Made by a program: the position numbers and the translations under genes. Positions 1-7,401 of a stretch of 64,000 nucleotides of DNA are shown here, piece after piece. Numbering within the stretch: the first letter of the stretch is position 1; the number at the start of each line of letters is the position of its first letter. The notes beneath the pieces are model-generated. The model was not told the origin of the DNA. It searched no databases and worked only from the letters and a program-made list of their open reading frames with translations. The DNA is from Jannaschia formosa (GTDB lineage: Bacteria > Pseudomonadota > Alphaproteobacteria > Rhodobacterales > Rhodobacteraceae), in the NCBI RefSeq assembly GCF_003340555.1, contig NZ_QPLJ01000001.1, forward strand, positions 1-64,000, given 5' to 3'.

Positions 1-122
1 GGAAGCTCAAGAACAGTCGCCGCGTGGCAATCCGCTACGACAAGACCGCCACCAGCTTCCTCGGCTTCGTCGACATCGCATGCATCCGCTTGTGGATCCG
101 ACGTTTTGTCAACACGGCCTAG
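1..122 (+). mobile_element. IS5-family transposase, C-terminal fragment
   Basis: The frame beginning at position 3 reads to TAG at 120-122 and gives a tail with the features RVAIRYDKT, FLGFVDIACIRLWIRR and FVNTA. This is the classic C-terminus of IS5-family DDE transposases, which cut and paste their own element. The gene enters from outside the window, so its 5' part is unseen. No IS5 terminal inverted repeat follows the stop. The next bases already belong to an IS3 orfA on the other strand, so the right end was probably lost in a rearrangement. Confidence 0.85.
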
Positions 123-316
123 CCTTCCAGGCGTAGAACGTGGCGCTGCTGATCCCGTGCCGGCGGCACGGATCGGCCGTCTTCGCCCCCGCGTCCTGCT
201 CGCGCAGGATGCCGATGAGCTGCTCTTCCGTGAACTTCGATCGCTTCATGGTCCGGGCCTCTCCTTGAGCCGGACTCTAGCATCAGATGGAGGAGTTATT
301 GGGGGAGAGCAGACTA
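123..316 (-). mobile_element. IS3-family left end with truncated orfA
   Basis: On the minus strand an ATG at 249 opens a frame starting MKRSKFTEEQLIGIL and continuing through RRHGISSATFYAWK. This is the helix-turn-helix N-terminus of OrfA from IS3-family elements of the IS2/IS51 type. About 42 codons remain before the frame runs into the IS5 tail at about 123. The bases up to about 316 include the 5' leader and probably the outer inverted repeat, which reads TAGTCTGCTCTCCCCC on the minus strand. OrfB is absent, so the element is dead. Confidence 0.75.
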
Positions 317-576
317 GACGGCCGTCGCCGGCGGATGTTGGGCATGGTCTCCAACCGGCCGGAGCAAATGTCTTGACGGGCCTGCCACTCAACGTTGGAC
401 GCGTAGTCGCAATGCCGCTCATTCGGCACCGGGCGCGTCAGGATAGTCGAGGATGCGATCTCGAGGGCGGCGCGGCGCGGCGGACAGAGGTCGGTGCCGC
501 ACGAGGAGGAGAAGGGCGGGGACGTCTCCCGATCGCCCCCGTCGTCCGCCCGGACCCGGACGCCCCTGCCGCCGGT
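317..576. other. intergenic, no gene seen
   Basis: Between the IS3 left end and the small exported-protein gene I see no convincing coding frame, RNA gene or repeat. The open frames here are shadows with arginine-rich translations typical of non-coding high-GC DNA. Confidence 0.5.
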
Positions 577-903
577 TTACTCGATCACGAAACTGTCGCC
601 GTCGATCTCGCAGATATCGACGTCGTATTCTTCGAGCCGATCTCCGTCCGAGAAGACGTACATGACGTCCCAGAGACAGCCATAGCCATCTGTATCGAGC
701 GTGACGACCATTTCCTCTCCACTCCGGATCTGACCGGACAGGATGTTGTCGCCCCAGCGGCTTTCGTTGGACGGGCCTGCATAGACTTCGGTGATGGTGA
801 AGCCGCTCTCGTTCACCAGATCGAACGCCGCGGCGGCGGCCACCATCGGCAGGGCAATCAGGGCCGCGGTCAGGACCGCGACGTTTGCGTATTTCATTCT
901 CAT
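577..903 (-). CDS. small exported protein of unknown function
   Basis: 108 residues. An N-terminal signal peptide (residues 1 to about 25, hydrophobic core VAVLTAALIALPMVAAAAA) is followed by a mature domain of about 83 residues rich in Asp and Glu, with two cysteines (GCLWDV and DICEID) that could form a disulfide. A motif like FDLVNESGFTITEVY is seen in small uncharacterised exported proteins of Proteobacteria. Two start codons are possible, ATG at 903 and ATG at 897. It is the only intact-looking non-mobile gene in the first 1.6 kb. No function is assigned. Confidence 0.7.
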   Translation of the reverse strand: MRMKYANVAVLTAALIALPMVAAAAAFDLVNESGFTITEVYAGPSNESRWGDNILSGQIRSGEEMVVTLDTDGYGCLWDVMYVFSDGDRLEEYDVDICEIDGDSFVIE

Positions 904-1079
904 CTCATTTCACTGGCAAGGGTTCGATCAGGTAGAGCCCGGACGGTCGATCAACCCGTCGCGTCACCGCGTCTCGTGCCGGGATCTGAAGGATTGGCCT
1001 GCCGCTCGCCGCGAAGATTGCTTCGTTTCGAGGTCCGGGCAAGGGGAGTCGTCATGGTCTCTGCGGAATAGATGTGACC

Positions 1080-1237
1080 TGTCCCCTTGTCTCTCCTCCA
1101 CGAGCTGCTGGAATCCGGATTGAGATGAGGGGACCGGATATGAAGCGAAGCAGGTTCAGTGACGAACGGATCATCGGGGTGCTGCGCGAGCAGGACGCGG
1201 GACGAAGGTGCCGGAGCTAGGTCGCAAGCACGGGATG
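1080..1237 (+). mobile_element. IS3-family orfA remnant with frameshift
   Basis: ATG at 1140 starts MKRSRFSDERIIGVLREQDAG, another IS3 OrfA N-terminus, distinct in sequence from the one at 249. After the Ala-Gly codons the frame shifts and ends at TAG 1218-1220. The expected continuation (KVPELGRKHGMSS) lies in another frame at about 1204-1240. Similarity stops at about 1237, where an unrelated helicase fragment begins. The bases upstream from about 1080 look like the element's left-end leader. Confidence 0.7.
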
Positions 1238-1240
1238 TCG

Positions 1241-1521
1241 TCTCCGCCGAGCGGGCGCTGCGAGTTCCCCGCGTCTTCGACGCGCTGGACTGCGTCGTCG
1301 TGGACGAGTTCCAGGATACGAACCCGGTGCAGTTCGCCTTGCTCGCGCGGCTCGTCGAAGGGGCGCAGCGGGTCCTCCTGGTTGGCGATGCGAAGCAGTC
1401 GGTCATGGCTTTCACCGGGGCCGACGCGCGGCTGTCGGGCGCATTGGCCGCGGCCCATCCGGAGGCGCTCGAAACGCTCGACCGCAACTGGCGCTCGGTT
1501 CCGGCAGGCGTTGGTGCCTAA
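1241..1521 (+). pseudogene. UvrD/AddA-type helicase fragment
   Basis: About 93 residues in the frame ending at 1521 contain DEFQDTNP (superfamily 1 helicase motif II), LLVGDAKQSVMAFTGAD (motif III) and LDRNWRS (start of motif IV). These three are in order and correctly spaced for UvrD/Rep or AddA-like DNA helicases. The P-loop (motif I) and everything after motif IV are missing, so this is an internal piece of a protein normally 700-1100 residues long. It is joined directly to the IS3 remnant, presumably by a deletion. It cannot be an active helicase. Confidence 0.75.
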
Positions 1522-1653
1522 AGCCGGGTAAGCCAGTGACTGAAACGACATCTTGCCATTGGCCAAATCATTAATCACTTTTAATATACAATAGCTTAGG
1601 CTTATCTGCTCGACAACGCCGGAACTATCGGCGATCTGGCCGCCGTCCCCGGA

Positions 1654-1947
1654 TCAGATGCCGGAAAGGAAAAAGTCGAGGGCCTTGCGGATCTCCCACT
1701 CCCGGTCCGGGCATCGTGCGAGGGGCACTCCCCTGATCAGGGAGGCCGGGATGGCGGCGAGTTCGCCGACATGGAGGGAATACTCGACCCCGCCGATCTC
1801 GATCGATGGCTCGAGGATGGAGATCCTGGCAGGTCCCGACTCCATTGGGATCAGGGGCGCAACCACACAGGATGGCAAAGTGGCGGCATCGGCCTGGACA
1901 ACCATCACCAGCCGGCCCGGTGAAATCTCGTAGACGTCGAACTGCAA
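1654..1947 (-). CDS. ccdB: CcdB-family toxin (DNA gyrase poison)
   Basis: 97 residues if translation starts at TTG 1947, giving MQFDVYEI, which matches the (M)xQFDVYxN start of CcdB. CcdB traps DNA gyrase on cleaved DNA unless neutralised by CcdA. The features VVQAD, VVAPLIP, LEPSIEIGGVEYSLHVGELAAIP and a C-terminal Gly-Ile (FFLSGI) follow the family pattern. In F-plasmid CcdB the end is Trp-Gly-Ile; here Trp is Ser, as in many chromosomal homologues. It follows ccdA by 2 nt, so translation is probably coupled. No ATG or GTG fits better than the TTG. Confidence 0.8.
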   Translation of the reverse strand: MQFDVYEISPGRLVMVVQADAATLPSCVVAPLIPMESGPARISILEPSIEIGGVEYSLHVGELAAIPASLIRGVPLARCPDREWEIRKALDFFLSGI

Positions 1948-1949
1948 GA

Positions 1950-2186
1950 TCAGCCGCGCATTACCTGAAGGTCGGCGAGCGGCATCCCGTTTCTTTCGAT
2001 CCAATCCCGACGCTCGGCGAGAGCGGCAGCATTCTCTTCCCGCCACCGGCGGGCCCGCTCCTGGCGCACCGCGACATCGAGAGCCCTCTCCGTCACGCTG
2101 GAGATGTTCAGACCCAGGGCGCGTGCCTCGTCGAGGAGGTCGCCGGAGACCGAGACATTGGCGCGCTTCTTCGTGATGGTGTTCAT
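1950..2186 (-). CDS. ccdA: CcdA-family antitoxin
   Basis: 78 residues with an N-terminal ribbon-helix-helix DNA-binding part (KKRANVSVSGDLLDEARALGLNIS), then a charged helix with RWREENAAALAERRDWIERNG, which in this family is the flexible CcdB-binding tail. CcdA represses its own promoter and neutralises CcdB. The order antitoxin then toxin with a 2-nt gap is typical. The pair sits amid decayed mobile DNA and may be a leftover stabilisation module. The promoter should lie just above 2187. It appears intact. Confidence 0.85.
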   Translation of the reverse strand: MNTITKKRANVSVSGDLLDEARALGLNISSVTERALDVAVRQERARRWREENAAALAERRDWIERNGMPLADLQVMRG

Positions 2187-2387
2187 GATGCACTCCTGGA
2201 TGTGTTCTTATCTACACATCCGGCATGTGGTGCGCAAACCAAAGAGTTCTTCGGCAGGGGCAGGCGGCGTGGAACGCATCCAGGACGTGAGCGACGGAAG
2301 TCGGACGCGCTCCATGGCGTGCGCATGGCGTGGGGACGGGCAAATGGATCCTCGCGCTTGTAGCTGGCGAGGAGCGAGCTGAGGGAC

Positions 2388-2759
2388 TCAGCCTTCCGAC
2401 GCCGGCTCCTCTTCCTCCACCGCCGCCCGCCGCGCTTCCGCCCCGCAGACCCAAGGCAGGTCGTATCCCGCGCGCTTGCCCCAAGCGACCATTGTGCGGT
2501 GGAGCGCGTCCCGCGGTGGTCCGATGGAGCGCGCGTCGCGCTCGAACTCAAGCCCTGCTCCGTCGCCCTTGCCGAGCGGGTCGCCTGGGATCACCGCGAG
2601 GGGATCCGCCGTCCGACAGGACACCCATTCCCCTTCCGAATAGTTGAGCTTGCGTTCGCACGTGTTCAGCGCGTCGTGCAGATCCTCAAGCGTGTAGCGA
2701 GGCTCCTCGAGTTCATTCTCGATATCGAGTTCCCGCCCCTCCAAGGCGAGGACCCCACC
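2388..2759 (-). pseudogene. truncated ORF of unknown function next to IS30
   Basis: The frame from about 2759 to TGA at 2388 reads like protein (VGGVLALEGRELDIE, YTLEDLHDAL, RTMVAWGKRAGYDLPW, Glu-rich C-terminus) but has no good start. The nearest, TTG 2744, lacks a ribosome-binding site. The frame appears to lose coding character where IS30 sequence begins, at about 2750-2765. I read it as the 3' part of a gene cut by the insertion. I do not recognise the family, and it could still be chance coding. Confidence 0.4.
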
Positions 2760-3010
2760 GACGAGCGGTTGAAGTCGCCCTTGATCAGGTCGCCCTCCCG
2801 ATGGCCCGGCTCCAGCCGCGCCTCGATCTCCTCGGGGCGGTCGATGATACCTAGCTGTTCAGTCCCGGGACCAGGGAGGCGCGCGCCAGCCTCGTGCGCG
2901 TAGGGCGCCGCATAGGCTTTGGATGCCGCAGGGCCTCGATCGTCGCTGCCTCCCAGCCCCCGCGCGGCTGGGCGTGGATCGCCGCGTAGATGGTCTCCTG
3001 GTTTGGTCCC
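2750..3010 (-). mobile_element. IS30-family transposase remnant
   Basis: Two minus-strand frames together give QETIYAAIHAQPRGG followed by RPEEIEARLEPGHREGDLIKG, the central region of IS30-family transposases including the start of the DDE catalytic core (GHxEGDLI). The pieces lie in different frames, so at least one frameshift is present near 2870. N- and C-terminal parts and terminal repeats are missing. The upstream edge near 3010 meets a TniA tail on the opposite strand. Confidence 0.75.
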
Positions 3011-3192
3011 CAAAGCGGATCGCTCAGGAAGAGGAAAAGCTTCTGGTCGGAACGACCTTCCGCGAGCGCAAGCCGGCGGCATCGCCCGACGGCCGTCCTG
3101 GCCGGTCCGTCATCGACCGCGGCTCGAAGACGATCCCCGCCCAGGCTTCCAGGAAGCTCCGCGGTGGTGGCTTCCAGACCGAGGAGGAGTGA
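3011..3192 (+). pseudogene. tniA: TniA-like (Mu/Tn7-type) transposase, C-terminal tail
   Basis: A plus-strand frame from about 3011 (KRIAQEEEKLLVG) to TGA 3190-3192 encodes a basic, acidic-patch tail of about 60 residues directly in front of tniB. In Tn5053/Tn402-like elements the order is tniA-tniB-tniQ, and TniA is a DDE integrase of about 550 residues with a Mu C-terminal domain. Only this tail remains because the IS30 remnant replaces the rest. Assignment rests mostly on position and composition. Confidence 0.5.
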
Positions 3193-3195
3193 GCC

Positions 3196-4155
3196 GTGGC
3201 CAGCTTCGCCGAGGTCAATCGGAAGCTTTCGCGCCTGCGCAAGCGACACGTCCAGGCCCCATGGGAACAGCAGTTCTCGTATCACCTGGACAGGCTGTTG
3301 GAACACGACGGGGAGGGCAATGCCCTCCCACGTCCCATTCTGGACGCCACCGGTGAAACGCGCGGGATCCTTGCCGTCGCGGGGCCCGGAGGCGGCAAGA
3401 CCTGGACTGTTCACCGCACGTTGAGCCGGCACCCGGCACTACGGATGCAAGGGGACGGCTCACGCCCGTATATCGCCAGCACGGTGCCCAGTGGGGCGAC
3501 GTACAAGAGCATGGCCCAGCAGTTGCTCGTGGACAGCGGTTACGAGATGGAGACGACACGTCGGGCTGGTTGGGAAAGCTGGGAGGCATTCAGGCACAGG
3601 GTCCGGACGCTCGGAACCGCAGTCCTTTGGATCGACGAGGCGCACGACCTCTTTCGCCGCGAGAACGAGAACATCCTCCCAGCCCTGAAGTCGCTCATGC
3701 AGGGCGACGGCGCGGTGGTCCTGATTCTCACGGGTACCGAAGCACTCGACCAGGTGATCCGGTCGGATCCACAGGTGAAGCGACGGCTCTCGACCGTGCG
3801 GATCCCCGATGTGTCCGTCGAGCATGACCGGGAGAACTTCGAGAGCCTGATCGAAGAGTACTGCGACCTCGTCGAACTGGAGGCGGCGATCGAAAGCGAC
3901 CTCGTCGACCGTCTTGCGCACGGGGCGAGGCATCAGTTCGGCCGCGTGATCACCACTATCGTCGAAGCGATCGAGCAGGCGCTCGTGTCAGGCGACGCCG
4001 TGCTGACCACCCAGCACTTCGCAGAGGCCTACGACCTCAAGGAAGGCTGCGAGCCGGATCGCAACGTCTCCCTGCTGCCGGATTGGCATCGCATCGATCC
4101 CGACAGCGATCCCTTCGCTCCAATCCTTCCCATGCCCCGCAGGAGGCGTCGCTGA
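3196..4155 (+). CDS. tniB: TniB/TnsC-like AAA+ transposition ATPase
   Basis: 319 residues from GTG 3196, with GAGGAGGAG just upstream as ribosome-binding site. Walker A is AGPGGGKTWT (about residue 62-71), Walker B is AVLWIDEAHD (about 141-150), followed by a sensor-1-like LILTGTE and the Arg-rich PQVKRRLSTVRIP. This matches TniB, the ATP-dependent target-selection regulator of Tn5053-like transposons and a relative of TnsC. It begins 3 nt after the tniA tail and ends just before tniQ. The frame is intact, but the neighbouring transposase is not, so the element is unlikely to move on its own. Confidence 0.85.
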   Translation: MASFAEVNRKLSRLRKRHVQAPWEQQFSYHLDRLLEHDGEGNALPRPILDATGETRGILAVAGPGGGKTWTVHRTLSRHPALRMQGDGSRPYIASTVPSGATYKSMAQQLLVDSGYEMETTRRAGWESWEAFRHRVRTLGTAVLWIDEAHDLFRRENENILPALKSLMQGDGAVVLILTGTEALDQVIRSDPQVKRRLSTVRIPDVSVEHDRENFESLIEEYCDLVELEAAIESDLVDRLAHGARHQFGRVITTIVEAIEQALVSGDAVLTTQHFAEAYDLKEGCEPDRNVSLLPDWHRIDPDSDPFAPILPMPRRRRR

Positions 4156-4156
4156 C

Positions 4157-4830
4157 ATGCCCGGACTTCACCCCAGGCTTCCCTTTCATCCTGACGAGAC
4201 CCCACTGTCCTGGGCTGGTCGGCTGGCCGCCTTCCACACCGGTGGGTCGCTCATCCCCTTTCTCCAGGACTTCAGGATCCCGAGTGGAAAGGTGCAACCG
4301 TTCCTCAGCAGCGCGCATGTCGACCGGCTGTGCGATGTCGCGGGCGAGGATCCGGCGGCGGTCCATCGCAACAACATCCGCTCGGTCCGCCCGGTCGAGG
4401 GCGTCGGGAAACGGTGCTACGGACTGCGGCGCGACATCTTCTCGTCCGAGTTTACCGTGAGTCCCGGCATGCGGTTCTCCTCGACGGCCATCTCGAGACA
4501 GCGTTCCGCCGGAAAGGTGAGGACGGTCTGGCGGGGGTGTATTTCGAGTACGAGGAACTGCGAAGACTGCTCGGGGCCGAAGCCGCCGGAGCACCCTTCC
4601 GAACCGCCTTCATGGTGCTCGCCGGCATGTCCGGATGCCAGGGCCGTGATCGGCCCGACTAGTGGGGTCTCGACGTGGAGATCGTGCAGGGGGAGCAGCT
4701 AGTCGATCTCCTCGATCTGCTGAAAAGGTGGTCATCAGGTCTGCGATCCATAATCTCTGCCGAGGAGTGCATTCCGTTCGGCGAGCCACCAGGCCTCTAC
4801 GCCGAGCAGGAAATGGAACAGCTGTTCTGA
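4157..4830 (+). pseudogene. tniQ: TniQ-family protein, frameshifted and interrupted
   Basis: ATG 4157 starts a frame with PLSWAGRLAAFHTGG and a C-terminal CYGLRRDIFSSEF, matching the TniQ domain (residues 1 to about 100), the targeting partner of TniB. Near 4455 sense continues in another frame (GHLETAFRR, VYFEYEELRRLL, FRTAFMVLAGM) to TAG 4660-4662. In that same frame it resumes (GLDVEIVQGEQLVDLLDLLKRW) to TGA 4828-4830. One frameshift plus one nonsense codon make it a pseudogene. The second half may be TniQ C-terminus or a different fused ORF. Confidence 0.65.
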
Positions 4831-4890
4831 TCCCCGCATGCCGGTTGAGGTCTTCGATACCTCGGCGAACCCCAGACCTCGAACTCAGGA

Positions 4891-4917
4891 ATGCCGCCTC
4901 CGGGCGGCATTTTTGTT
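4891..4917 (+). terminator. rho-independent terminator
   Basis: A perfect 8-bp stem, ATGCCGCC (4891-4898) and GGCGGCAT (4903-4910), with a TCCG loop is followed by TTTTGTT. This is a textbook intrinsic terminator. It closes the tni block and insulates the hydrolase gene that starts 120 bp downstream. Confidence 0.85.
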
Positions 4918-5038
4918 GACTTCCCGATGGCAGATAACCCTATGGTTAAAGGCAGCTTGTACCGCCGGGGCTCAGCGCGGAGTCAACGAAACAAGGGGTT
5001 CAAGAATGTGGAATGGCAGGTTTCTCCGGGTTCCTACA

Positions 5039-5932
5039 ATGACCCTGTTTCCCGGCTTCATCGAAGAGCGCATCGCGCTCGACGAGATCGCCCTCTTCGT
5101 GCGCCACGGCGGCACCCCCGGCAAGCCGCCGCTGGTGCTGCTGCACGGCTATCCCCAGACCTCGGCGATGTGGCACGGCGTCGTGGCGGAGCTTGCCGAC
5201 GACTTCCACCTGATCTGCCCCGACCTGCGGGGCTATGGCCGCTCCGACAAGCCCGAGACGGCGGACGACCATTTTCCCTATTCCAAGCGCGCGATGGCCG
5301 GCGACATCGCCGAGCTGATCGCGCATTTCGGCTACGAGGACGCCCATGTCGGCGCCCATGACCGGGGTGCGCGGGTGGCGCACCGGCTGGGGCTCGACCA
5401 TCCGGAGCGGGTGCGGGACTTGGTCCTGCTCGACATCGCGCCGACCCGCGAGATGTATGCCACCGGCGGAGACGCCTTCGCCCGGCCCTACTGGCACTGG
5501 TACTTCCTGATCCAGCCCGCGCCCCTGCCCGAGACGCTGATCGGCCACGACCCCCGTTCTTACTGGCAGATGAAATGCACCGGCCAGACCAAGGGGGGCA
5601 CGCCCTGGCACCCGGACGCGCTGGAGGAATATCTGTCGGCCTTCGAGAAGCCCGAGACGATCCACGCCACCTGCGAGGACTACCGCGCCGCCGCCACGAT
5701 CGACATCGCCCATGACGACGCCGATGGCGGGGCGAAGCTGGAGATGCCGGTCCATGTCCTCTGGGGCGACCGGGGCGTCATCGAGAGCTGCTTCGACGCG
5801 CTGGCGCTCTGGCGCAGGCGGGCGCGGGTGGTGACGGGTCACGCCCTGCCGGGGACGCATTACTTCACCGAAGAGCATCCCGCGACCATCGCCGACGAGA
5901 TGCGCGCCTTCTTCACGCGCGCCGACGGCTAG
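5039..5932 (+). CDS. haloacetate (fluoroacetate) dehalogenase-like alpha/beta hydrolase
   Basis: 297 residues from ATG 5039 (MTLFPGF). The nucleophile motif is HDRGARVAHR with Asp108 in place of the usual Ser, as in haloacetate dehalogenases. Other residues match fluoroacetate dehalogenase active-site positions: Arg109 and Arg112 (carboxylate binding), His153-Trp154 (halide pocket, YWHWYF), Tyr215 (CEDYR) and His274 (GTHYF). The oxyanion region LLHGYPQT is present. The likely reaction is hydrolytic removal of halide from a 2-haloacid. It stands alone behind a terminator, 15 nt before an MBL-fold gene with which it is probably co-transcribed. Substrate is inferred. Confidence 0.8.
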   Translation: MTLFPGFIEERIALDEIALFVRHGGTPGKPPLVLLHGYPQTSAMWHGVVAELADDFHLICPDLRGYGRSDKPETADDHFPYSKRAMAGDIAELIAHFGYEDAHVGAHDRGARVAHRLGLDHPERVRDLVLLDIAPTREMYATGGDAFARPYWHWYFLIQPAPLPETLIGHDPRSYWQMKCTGQTKGGTPWHPDALEEYLSAFEKPETIHATCEDYRAAATIDIAHDDADGGAKLEMPVHVLWGDRGVIESCFDALALWRRRARVVTGHALPGTHYFTEEHPATIADEMRAFFTRADG

Positions 5933-5947
5933 GCCCGGGCCCCCCGC

Positions 5948-6802
5948 ATGTCCGATTTCGTCGCCCTGATGGGCACCAAGGGCGGCCCCGCGATCCGGCC
6001 CGGATCGTCGATGCCGACCTCAACACTGGTCTGTCTCGACGGGCGCCGGATCGTCGTCGATTGCGGGCTGGGCGTGACGCGCGGGCTGGTCGATCAGGGC
6101 ATGGCGCTGACCGAGCTCAGGACGATCTTCGTCACCCATCTGCACTCGGACCACTACCTGGAACTCGGCCCGCTTCTGCACACCGCCTGGACCGCCGGGC
6201 TGAAGGCGCCCGTGACGATCTGGGGACCCGAGGGTCTGGCGGAATATTGGCGGGACTTCTGCCTGTCGATGCAGGCCGATATCGACCTCAGGATCGAGGA
6301 CGAGGGCCGCCCGGACCTGCGCAAGCTGGCCGAGATCCGGGTGATCGCGGCGGGCGAGGCGATGGAGGCCGAGGGCCTCTCCGTCTCGGCAATGGGGGTG
6401 GCGCATCCGCCGCTGGTCGACTGCTACGCCCTGTCCTTCCGCGGCACCCGGAGCCATGTCGTCCTGTCGGGCGACACCGCCCCCGTGGACGGGCTGGAGG
6501 AGTTCGCCCGCGGCGCGGACCTGCTGGTCCACGAGGCGATGCTGGAGAGCGCCCTGCCCGCCCTCGTGGCGCGCGTCGGGAACGCGAGCGAGAAGCTGAT
6601 GGCGCATCTGCTCCGCTCCCACAGCTTCGCGCATGACGCCGCGGCGCTGGCGACGCGGGCCGGGGTCCGGCGACTGGCGCTGAACCACCTGATCCCCTCG
6701 GACGATCCCGACTACACCGAAAAGGACTGGGAGGCGGCCGTCGCGGGCCACTGGCACGGTCCGCTCTTCGTGGGCAGGGACGGGTTGCGGATCGACCTGT
6801 AG
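5948..6802 (+). CDS. metallo-beta-lactamase-fold hydrolase (RNase Z/arylsulfatase-like)
   Basis: 284 residues. The zinc motif HLHSDH (His64, His66, Asp68, His69) lies after a short N-terminal beta region containing VDCGLGVTRGLVDQG. Later metal ligands appear in SGDTAP (Asp) and near the C-terminus in ALNHLIP (His). This pattern fits the RNase Z/alkylsulfatase-like branch of the MBL superfamily that hydrolyses small esters or phosphodiesters. There is no signal peptide, so it is probably cytoplasmic. It follows the dehalogenase by 15 nt. Substrate is unknown. Confidence 0.8.
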   Translation: MSDFVALMGTKGGPAIRPGSSMPTSTLVCLDGRRIVVDCGLGVTRGLVDQGMALTELRTIFVTHLHSDHYLELGPLLHTAWTAGLKAPVTIWGPEGLAEYWRDFCLSMQADIDLRIEDEGRPDLRKLAEIRVIAAGEAMEAEGLSVSAMGVAHPPLVDCYALSFRGTRSHVVLSGDTAPVDGLEEFARGADLLVHEAMLESALPALVARVGNASEKLMAHLLRSHSFAHDAAALATRAGVRRLALNHLIPSDDPDYTEKDWEAAVAGHWHGPLFVGRDGLRIDL

Positions 6803-6820
6803 ATTCGGGGCCGCGCCACG

Positions 6821-6990
6821 GCGTCGGACGATTCCGACGCATCGGTCTGCCCGGAACCGGGCGCCGGAGAGCGAAGCCCTGCGGGATCGGTCCGAACCGG
6901 CTCGATCCTCCTGCGCTCCGGGTCATCCAGGGTGCCGCCGCATCGGCTTAGCGGCCTCCGGTCCTGGATGCGGCCACGCGGCTTGGCCGC
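6821..6990. repeat. cluster of three inverted repeats between convergent genes
   Basis: Three perfect hairpins lie in the 203-bp gap between the MBL gene and the ridA-like gene: GCGTCGGA/TCCGACGC (6821-6828 and 6833-6840, loop CGAT), CATCCAGG/CCTGGATG (6924-6931 and 6963-6970) and GCGGCCA/TGGCCGC (6970-6976 and 6984-6990). No T-run follows any of them. They may act as bidirectional, Rho-assisted termination signals for the convergent transcripts. Confidence 0.6.
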
Positions 6991-7005
6991 CCGGCGCCCG
7001 AGGGA

Positions 7006-7401
7006 TCACCCGAGATGCGCCGTCGCCTCTATCTCGACCAGCGCATCGTCCTCGATCAGGCCGGCGACGACGACCATCGACATCGCCGGAAAATGCTTGC
7101 CGAAGACCTCGCGGTAGGCGGCGCCGACCTCGGGCTGACGGGCGAGGTATTCCCTCTTGTCGGTCACGAACCAGGTCAGGCGCGTGACGTCGGTGACGCC
7201 CCCGCCTGCCGCCACGACGATGTCGGCGACGTTCCGCAGGGCCTGCCGCATCTGGCCCACGAAATCGGTGGCGACGAAGCGCTTGTTCTCGTCCCAGCCG
7301 ATCTGGCCGCCGATATGCAGGGTCCCGTCCCGCGTCAGGACGCCGTTCGAGTAGCCCTTGGCGGGCAGCCAGCCTTCGGGCTGTATCATCCGGTGGGTCA
7401 T
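7006..7401 (-). CDS. RidA-family enamine/imine deaminase, variant with Met for Arg
   Basis: 131 residues with the Rid fold: IGGQIGWDE, QMRQALRNVADIVVAAGG, VTRLTWFVTD and VEIEATA. RidA proteins hydrolyse reactive enamines/imines and release ammonia. The key Arg that grips the substrate carboxylate in archetypal RidA (FPARS) is Met107 here (FPAMS), so the substrate probably lacks a free carboxylate. It is the last gene of the 2-aminobenzoate operon, its ATG overlapping the thioesterase stop by 4 nt. A plausible role is hydrolysis of the amino-cyclohexene or imine CoA intermediate, which is inference from context. Confidence 0.85.
   Translation of the reverse strand: MTHRMIQPEGWLPAKGYSNGVLTRDGTLHIGGQIGWDENKRFVATDFVGQMRQALRNVADIVVAAGGGVTDVTRLTWFVTDKREYLARQPEVGAAYREVFGKHFPAMSMVVVAGLIEDDALVEIEATAHLG

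Noticed and set aside
106-1071. A 321-residue plus-strand frame
   Set aside because: Arg/Pro-rich translation without domains, antisense to the small exported-protein gene and crossing IS3 remnants. A high-GC shadow frame.
4831-4920. A possible tRNA or attachment site at the right edge of the mobile region
   Set aside because: No cloverleaf could be folded and no CCA-like acceptor end is seen. The hairpin there is an intrinsic terminator.
4838-5038. Extending the dehalogenase gene upstream to 4838
   Set aside because: The extension would read through the terminator at 4891-4917, and homologues begin at MTLFPGF-like sequence. ATG 5039 is the sensible start.
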